DNA of 64,000 nucleotides, taken from NCBI RefSeq assembly GCF_020520425.1, contig NC_079488.1:21330247-21394246 (forward strand), given 5' to 3'. Source of the DNA: Spinacia oleracea (Eukaryota > Streptophyta > Magnoliopsida > Caryophyllales > Amaranthaceae). Positions 57,684 through 64,000 of this stretch are shown in pieces (position 1 is the first letter of the stretch; each line of letters starts with the position of its first letter). The position numbers were made by a program, and so were the translations under genes. A model generated the notes under the pieces. It saw only the letters and a list, made by a program, of their open reading frames with translations, did no database searches and was not told where the DNA came from.

Positions 57684-57895
57684 AAATACAACATTGCAAT
57701 ATGGCGTTCTTGGTAGATAGAACGGGTTCAATTCCAATCAAATCCAAATCAAATCCAAATCCAAATACCTCTGTGTTGTAAAGAACAGAGAGTGCAAACA
57801 CTAATGCGATAAGCAGATAATTACAATGAAAATCAATCAAACAATCAGTTAATCAATTAGTCTTAAAAATTTAAAAGATCAAAAATTAATCAACA
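57684..57895 (-). repeat. Duplicated F-box upstream sequence, copy 2
   Basis: AATACAACATTGCAATATGG and the following ~200 bp match the region right of the solo LTR (25146 on) and a third copy at 58221-58390. AATAC at 57685-57689 occurs once, consistent with an unoccupied LTR target site. Confidence 0.85.
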
Positions 57896-58220
57896 CTCTC
57901 TCTCCTATGTCTTTCTTTTTTTAACCTTCCTCCATAAACTTTCTCTCTTCCCTCGGTTTTCATTGTTAGACATCAATTTTTTCCCAGAAATTTCTATCTT
58001 TCCCATAATCTTTCCCTTCTACAATTTTATTTTCACTCGATTTAAGATCTTTATTTATATAATTCAAACTATTGCTATTTTCATTTTAAAATTGTGCACC
58101 CTTTCTAGAAAAAAGGTTGATAAATTTCAAGGATATTGTTGTTTTTACTTCGTATTAATTATTTCAATAATGAGGTTCTGCAAAATTGCAATACAATCAA
58201 GCTCCAGTTAATTGTGGAAT

Positions 58221-58390
58221 AATATGGCGTTCTTGGTAGATAGAACGGGTTCAATTCCAATCAAATCCAAATCCCTCTGTGTTGTAAAGAACAGAGAGTG
58301 CAAACACTAATGCGATAAGCCGATAATTACAATGAAAATCAATCAAACAATCAGTTAATCAATTAGTCTTAAAAATTTAAAAGATCAAAA
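58221..58390 (-). repeat. Duplicated F-box upstream sequence, copy 3
   Basis: A nearly exact repeat of 57700-57890, including CAATCAAACAATCAGTTAAT and the AAAATTTAAAAGATCAAAAAT end. The two copies are about 510 bp apart. Confidence 0.9.
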
Positions 58391-59055
58391 ATTTATTTGC
58401 ATCTCTTGATGATATACCTAATACCTACCATATATTCGTGCCTCTGCTCTGGAAGCAAACAACAAAATTCAATTAATGAGCAACTAAATTCTGTCAACCT
58501 ATTTTAAATCATGGATACAAATATGTTTAATTATTCATCTTTCTCTAACCACTAAATCACGAATACAAATCTATGTTACACTTCAAAGGGAACACCGTTT
58601 TTCCAACCAACACTCTTTTAATCTAAAAAATCAATTAATTAAGCTATAAATCTATGACCAATCAATCAATTAATTAAGCACCAATCAATCAATTAATTAA
58701 GCACCAATCAATCTATCAACCAATTAATCAATCGACTTATGAGAAGAGAGAAATACCAGGCAGAGGAGAGAAAATTGAGATCAGATCGAATCGAATCGAC
58801 AGCTATTTTGTGGTAGTTTTGCCCAAATATGCCGCAATTGCAAACTGAGAAAAGAGGGAAGAGAGGGAAGATGAGTCCTAAACAATCACGGTGATAATTT
58901 GAAGGAGACATAAGGGTATATAAGTAAATTGGTGATAACTAGTTAACCGTTAAGAATTAACGCCGTCTTCTAAAAAGAGAGCAACAGCCAACAGTTCTCA
59001 CAAAGTGGGTTGTTTAATTTCAAAATTAAGAAAAATACGAAACCTTCCCAATTTG
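58391..59055. other. Intergenic sequence
   Basis: No gene is supported. TCAATCAATTAATTAAGCAC-type short repeats occur at about 58660-58735. Confidence 0.5.
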
Positions 59056-59290
59056 CTCTCTGCTCTTAGGCCGCTGCATCACCGTCTTCATCTATGAAAG
59101 CCGCAACATCACCTCCATCATCGATTTCATCTCCCATCTTGTTCGCGGCAAGGCGCGCTTCCTCTTCGTCAACACCAACCCTCTTTTTGACGACATTTTC
59201 GACCACATGACTCGTAAGATCGGACATGGCTCCTTTCTCTCTCCTCAAGCTCAGTACTGGCGTTCGGATTCCAGTTATTGGTTTGCAATA
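59056..59290 (+). pseudogene. rps2: Mitochondrial-type ribosomal protein S2 fragment
   Basis: An acceptor-like TGCTCTTAG is followed by a plus frame with a hydrophobic helix, then FLFVNTNPLFDDIFDHMTRK and QYWRS. This is the VNTNPLFD block of plant mitochondrial S2 proteins and their nuclear-encoded copies. The expected GGFLTN after the Trp is missing and the frame ends SSYWFAIR-stop, though a GT donor (AAG/GTAATT) lies near the end. It is probably a partial or decayed nuclear copy. Confidence 0.55.
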
Positions 59291-59391
59291 AGGTAATTGA
59301 TCTAAATAATTTTTTTTATTGTTTCAGTATTATTGTTGTTTCTTCCCTTCCCCTTAGGACAACAAATATTGAATTAGAATTGGTAAATTGC

Positions 59392-59459
59392 TTATGGTAA
59401 TAGTGGAATTTCGTTTTTCAAAATGGTATGGTAATAGTGGAATTTCGTTTTTGAAAATG
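59392..59459 (+). repeat. 34-bp tandem duplication
   Basis: TATGGTAATAGTGGAATTTC plus 14 bases is present twice with one C/G difference. Confidence 0.85.
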
Positions 59460-59589
59460 GGAAAAACAAATTGTTGGAGTGTTAATTGAAAATGTTTAGG
59501 CCCGATGAAATGAATTGCAAAACAGTGTATTGTAAAAAGTATGAGTTGAATGTGCATACTCATATTGTAGTAAATATTAGAGAATTTTA

Positions 59590-60240
59590 TGTAGGAACAT
59601 ATAGATGCATAAAGCGGAATTTCAGGAAACAATTTCCTAACATCTATCACAGGATCTCATGCATAACAATAGTATAGATCAGATTAAGTCGAAAGAATAA
59701 TCACCTTTGAAGCGTGTTCTCCCGTTCGTATGCAAGCTTCGAAGATCTTAGAGCCCCACTTGTTGCTCCTCTACTCAGTCCACAAGCACGAATTGAATCC
59801 CACGTATGCTCGTACGGAAGAGAACGATCACAATCTGTCTCTTGCTTTGTTTGGGATGTACGGCATTTAGAGAATTAGAATTAGGGTTTTTGTGTTTTCA
59901 TTTTGTCAGATATTGAATGAACGTGATTTCTAAATCCCTGACATTATAACTATTATAATGTGAGAGTTTTAGGTTAACACAAAACCAAAGCCCAACATTC
60001 TTTCCCTTAATAGACCGGTTGCCATCGGGCCTTTTGGGCCCGTTCCAATTAGTGCTTATATGTGTGACCTTATAGGATTAAATTATTTTAGTTGTAGGTC
60101 CAATCAATATTGTCCTACTAATCACATTTATTCTCTAGCAAGCAAATATGATTACTAAAATAATTAACTTATTATCTTCATAATTAATTCCTATTTGTAT
60201 TTAGTAATTGCCGGAAATGTCTAAGGACATAATTCCTTCA
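59590..60240 (-). mobile_element. 3' LTR of the right-edge Copia element
   Basis: 651 bp on the minus strand, from TGAAGGAATTATGTCC (60240) to GTTCCTACA (59590). The polypurine tract ACAAGTGGGAGAT lies directly upstream. Flank TTTTA (59585-59589) is the predicted target duplication; the other copy is outside the window. Confidence 0.8.
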
Positions 60241-61002
60241 ATCTCCCACTTGTCCGAAGACAAGAAAGCAATGCTAAATTCCTTAAGTTTCTTAATGCCA
60301 AAATTTGATAACACACTGTTATTCTCAAATTCTAGTTTCTTGATCGCCGAGTTCGAACTGTTCAAATAAAGATTAACATTTTAATCCCATTCCGCATGGC
60401 CATGCAATTTTTCAGTTCTCGCTCATCAAGAGGCCCAGACACCATTCCTATCAAATAGGAGGACTTATTCACTCTTGTATGACCATAACTCCCACTCAAT
60501 TCTTAGCCCACATGATCACTGCCTTTATAACCTCCTTTTACGGCGCGGCGTTTAACAGCGTCAAAGTTAAACTAATTGTCTCGTGGTTATTAAGACATAC
60601 TCATGTCTAAGGAATCCACTAAATATAGAAGTTTGATTCTACTTTTAGAATCTAGTTAGGTCAAGTCACAATGCATCAAGTATACATCCATATAATCAAT
60701 TAGACATCCCTATGTCTGCATAGCCCATGGAACTGCACTATCAATTAATTACATGCTAGTCTTCACATAAATCACTTATGTCCAATTTAGTGATTTAGAC
60801 TAGGGACTTAATAAGTTGTGATTTCAGTTCACTTTATAGGGTTCCATTATCAAAACGTTTTCGATAATCCTATTTGAAAACACAAGTTATTTGGACATTT
60901 TATTTAATACTAAACCAAACAATTAAATAAGAATGAACTTTTATTGATAAACATTCAAAACATAATAAATGTCTTTACAATTGTAAACATAAAGTAAACA
61001 AA
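60241..61002 (-). other. 3' untranslated internal region of the Copia element
   Basis: Non-coding sequence between the stop of the polyprotein and the polypurine tract. It is similar in wording to the 3' tail of the left Copia elements (CTCCCACTTGTCC; GGTTATAAAGGC near 60525). Confidence 0.6.
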
Positions 61003-64000
61003 CTAAAGCCATTCTCCCATATGCCTAAGCCCCATAGACCTAGTATGACTCTCATGCTTAGGTTGAGCAAGCGGTTTAGTCAGAGGATCAGCCACGTTAT
61101 CCTCAGTATGAACCTTGCTTACTTTCACGTCCCCTCTTTCAACGATCTCTCGAATAAGATGGAATCTCCTTAGCACATGTTTGGATTTTTGGTGCGATCT
61201 GGGTTCCTTGGACTGGGAAATGGCACCATTGTTGTCACAATACAACTCAATGCCATTTTCAATGCTAGGAACTACACCAAGTTCACTAATGAACTTTTTG
61301 ATCCAAACAGCTTCTTTTGCTGCATCACTTGCTGCAATATACTCAGCCTCTGTTGTAGAATCTGCGATGGTACTCTGCTTAGAACTCTTCCAGCTCACAG
61401 CCCCTCCATTGAGACAAAATATGAAACCAGATTGTGATCGGAAATCATCTTTGTCACTTTGGAAGCTTGCATCGGTGTATCCAGTGGCAACCAACTCATT
61501 ATCTCCACCATAGACCAAGAAATCATCCTTAGTCCTTCTTAAGTACTTAAGGATATTCTTTGCTGCCATCCAGTGCGCCTCTCCTGGGTTTGACTGGTAT
61601 CTGCTGCACATACTCAAAGCATATGCAACATCCGGTCGAGTGCATACCATGGCATACATAATGGACCCTACTGCAGAGGCATAAGGAACATTACTCATGC
61701 GCTTGACCTCATCAGGTGTCGAAGGACACTGAGTCTTGCCAAGTGAAATGCCATGTTGCATGGGAATGAAACCTCTTTTGGAGTTTTCCAGCTTGAACCT
61801 TGCAAGAACCTTATCAATATAAGTCTCTTGGCTAAGTCCAATCAGCCTTTTGGATCTATCTCTATGGATCCTTATTCCCAAGATGTATTCAGCTTCTCCT
61901 AGGTCTTTCATGGAAAAACAACTTTTAAGCCATTCCTTGACTGACTCAAGCATGGTCTTGTCGTTTCCTATGAGAAGTATGTCATCCACATACAAGACTA
62001 GGAAAGCAATACTACTCCCACTCAACTTCTTGTATATACAAGATTCCTCTTCATTTCTGAGGAAGCCAAAAGATTTGACTGCCTCATCAAATCTGAGGTT
62101 CCAACTCCGGGATGCTTGCTTAAGCCCATAAATGGACTTCTTAAGCTTGCAAACTTTTCTTGGACTGTTTGGATCTTCAAAACCTTGTGGTTGTGTCATG
62201 TACACATCCTCTTTCAAGAACCCATTCAAGAAAGCGGTTTTGACGTCCATCTGCCAGATCTCATAGTCATGAAAGGCAGCAATCGCAAGAATTATCCTAA
62301 TGGATTTCAGCATGGCTACTGGTGAGAAGGTTTCATCATAGTCAATACCATGAATTTGTCTAAAACCTTTTGCCACTAGTCTTGCCTTAAAAACATCAAT
62401 GTTTCCATCTTTGTCCTTTTTCAGTTTGAAAATCCATTTGCAACCTATGGGTTTAACCCCATCAGGCAAAGCAACCAAGTCCCATACTTGATTTTCAAAC
62501 ATCGAATCCATTTCGGATCTCATGGCTTCAAGCCATTTCTCGGAGTCTTGACTCGTCAAAGCATTTGTGTAGCTAATAGGTTCCTCATGTTCTAAAATCT
62601 CTATTTCAGAACTTTCAGTCAAAAGGAAATCAATATATCTCTTTGACGGAATGACAGTCCTACTAGACCTACGTTGGGGAACAACAGGAGAAGTTTCCAC
62701 CTCATTAGGTTGAGGGACTTCGCATGGATTATCTCCAAGTGGGACGGTAGAAGGCGCATGAATGGAATGCACCGCCTCCTGAGAATTTTCATGTTGGGTC
62801 GTCTCTGACGAGGTGTGAACCTCATCCATTTGTTGCTCATCTCGAATTTCTTCGAGATATACATTACTCCCACTTGTTTTTCTGGAAATAAACTCCTTTT
62901 CCAGAAAGACACCATCGCGAGCAACAAACACTTTGTTTTCGCTTTGGTTGTAGAAGTAGTATCCCTTAGTCTGTTTTGGGTAACCCACAAAAAGACACTT
63001 ATCGGACTTGGGTGAAAGCTTATCAGAAAGTAAACGTTTTACATAAACTTCACAACCCCATGTCCTTAGAAAAGACAATTTTGGAACTTTTCCAGTCCAC
63101 ATCTCATATGGCGTCTTTTCTACTGCTGTGGACGGAGCTCTGTTGAGTGTGAATGCCGCTGTTTCAAGCGCAAATCCCCAAAATGAGGCAGGAAGGTTAG
63201 CAAGACTCATCATGGACCGAACCATATCTAATAGAGTTCGGTTCCTTCTTTCGGAAACCCCATTCAATTGTGGTGTCCCTGGTGGAGTCAATTGCGAAAG
63301 TATTCCACAATCTTTCAAATGATCACCAAACTCTTGAGATAAATATTCACCACCACGATCGGATCGCAATGCTTTAATTTTCTTTCCAAGTTGGTTTTGT
63401 ACTTCATTTTGGAATTCCTTGAACTTTTCAAAGGATTCCGACTTATGTCGCATGAGGTAAACATATCCAAATCTGCTCACATCATCAGTAAAAGTAATGA
63501 AATACCCGTACCCTCCCCTAGTCAAAGTACTCATAGGTCCGCACACATCAGTATGTATGAGGGCTAAAAGATCATTGGCCCTTTCACTTGAGCCTGTGAA
63601 AGGAGATTTTGTCATTTTCCCCATTAAGCAAAACTCACATACTTCAAATGATTCAAAATCAAATGATTTGAGAATTCCATCCTTATTGAAGTTTCTCTAT
63701 GCGCTTTGAGCTTATGTGGCCTAATCGTCAATGCCATAGGTAAGTAGGGTTCAAATCATTTGGTTTGTGTTTCTTGTTTTCTATGTGATAGATATGGTTT
63801 TGTAAGTCTAGTACATACAAACCATTTGATAATTTAGCAGAGACATAGAACATACCATTCAAATATGCTGAACAACAATTATTCATAATTTGAAATGAAA
63901 AACCTTCCGAATCCAAAATCGGAATAGAAATTATGTTCTTGGTAATAACTGGAACGTAATAACAATTATAAAGTTCTAATATTAAACCAGAAGGCAAGCG
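61003..64000 (-). pseudogene. Copia gag-pol polyprotein, 3' part, two lesions, runs off window
   Basis: The main frame (61003-63624, 873 codons) has integrase D-D-E (HTDVCGPM, RSDRGGEY, GVSERRNRT). RT begins near residue 390 (KPIGCKWIFK; YVDD near 545). RNase H begins near 715 (TDASF, TEAEYIA, CDNNGA). It ends normally. Upstream, 63728-63997 encodes the protease tail and GAG-pre-integrase domain. The two parts are separated by a TGA where LWH-x-RLGHI expects an amino acid (just below 63728) and a one-base frameshift before KDGIL (about 63680). These two lesions alone disable an otherwise intact element. Confidence 0.9.

Overview
The window is eukaryotic, almost certainly a dicot plant nuclear genome; the repeat families feel like Caryophyllales/Amaranthaceae, but that lineage guess is weak. 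The evidence is the plant LTR-retrotransposon lineages (Copia, Athila-like and Tat-like Gypsy), plant LINE and MITE ends, short GT-AG introns and an F-box/DUF295 gene. Host genes are few: one intact F-box gene, its disrupted paralogue and several exon-sized relics. Most of the rest is transposable elements, many inside one another.

Positions 1-25150 are a nested stack. A DUF295 F-box gene copy (22976-23725, minus) carries two nonsense codons and is cut by an Athila-like Gypsy element whose LTR is 21636-22975. That element has broken gag-protease, no reverse transcriptase, and an intact ORF-1-like gene. Inside its gag sits a 5.2-kb pol-less Tat-like element (15971-21199) filled with satellite-like tandem arrays. 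Its distal part is interrupted at 11069/11070 by a decayed Copia element, whose own 5' LTR was invaded by a second Copia copy (junction 1609/1610). A solo Copia LTR with perfect target duplications (23779-25145) lies upstream of the F-box relic.

Positions 25150-29282 are AT-rich intergenic DNA with a Stowaway-like MITE, a thiolase exon relic, a CACTA-like end and a (TA)31 tract. Positions 29283-48096 look like one large non-autonomous inverted-terminal element bounded by TA repeats. It is split by a very young, apparently complete Tat-lineage Gypsy element (31804-43390) with ACCGT target duplications and LTRs differing at one base. This element has an intact sense polyprotein with two RNase H domains. 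On the opposite strand it has an intact six-exon gene with its own TATA box, phase-consistent introns and poly(A) signal.

Positions 48170-59590 hold a 5'-truncated LINE, a G-rich inverted-repeat element, exon-like relics including a kinesin-14 neck exon, the intact F-box gene (56117-57313, minus), duplicated leader sequences and an rps2-like fragment. The right edge (59590-64000) is a minus-strand Copia element with a nearly intact integrase-RT-RNase H region that runs off the window.
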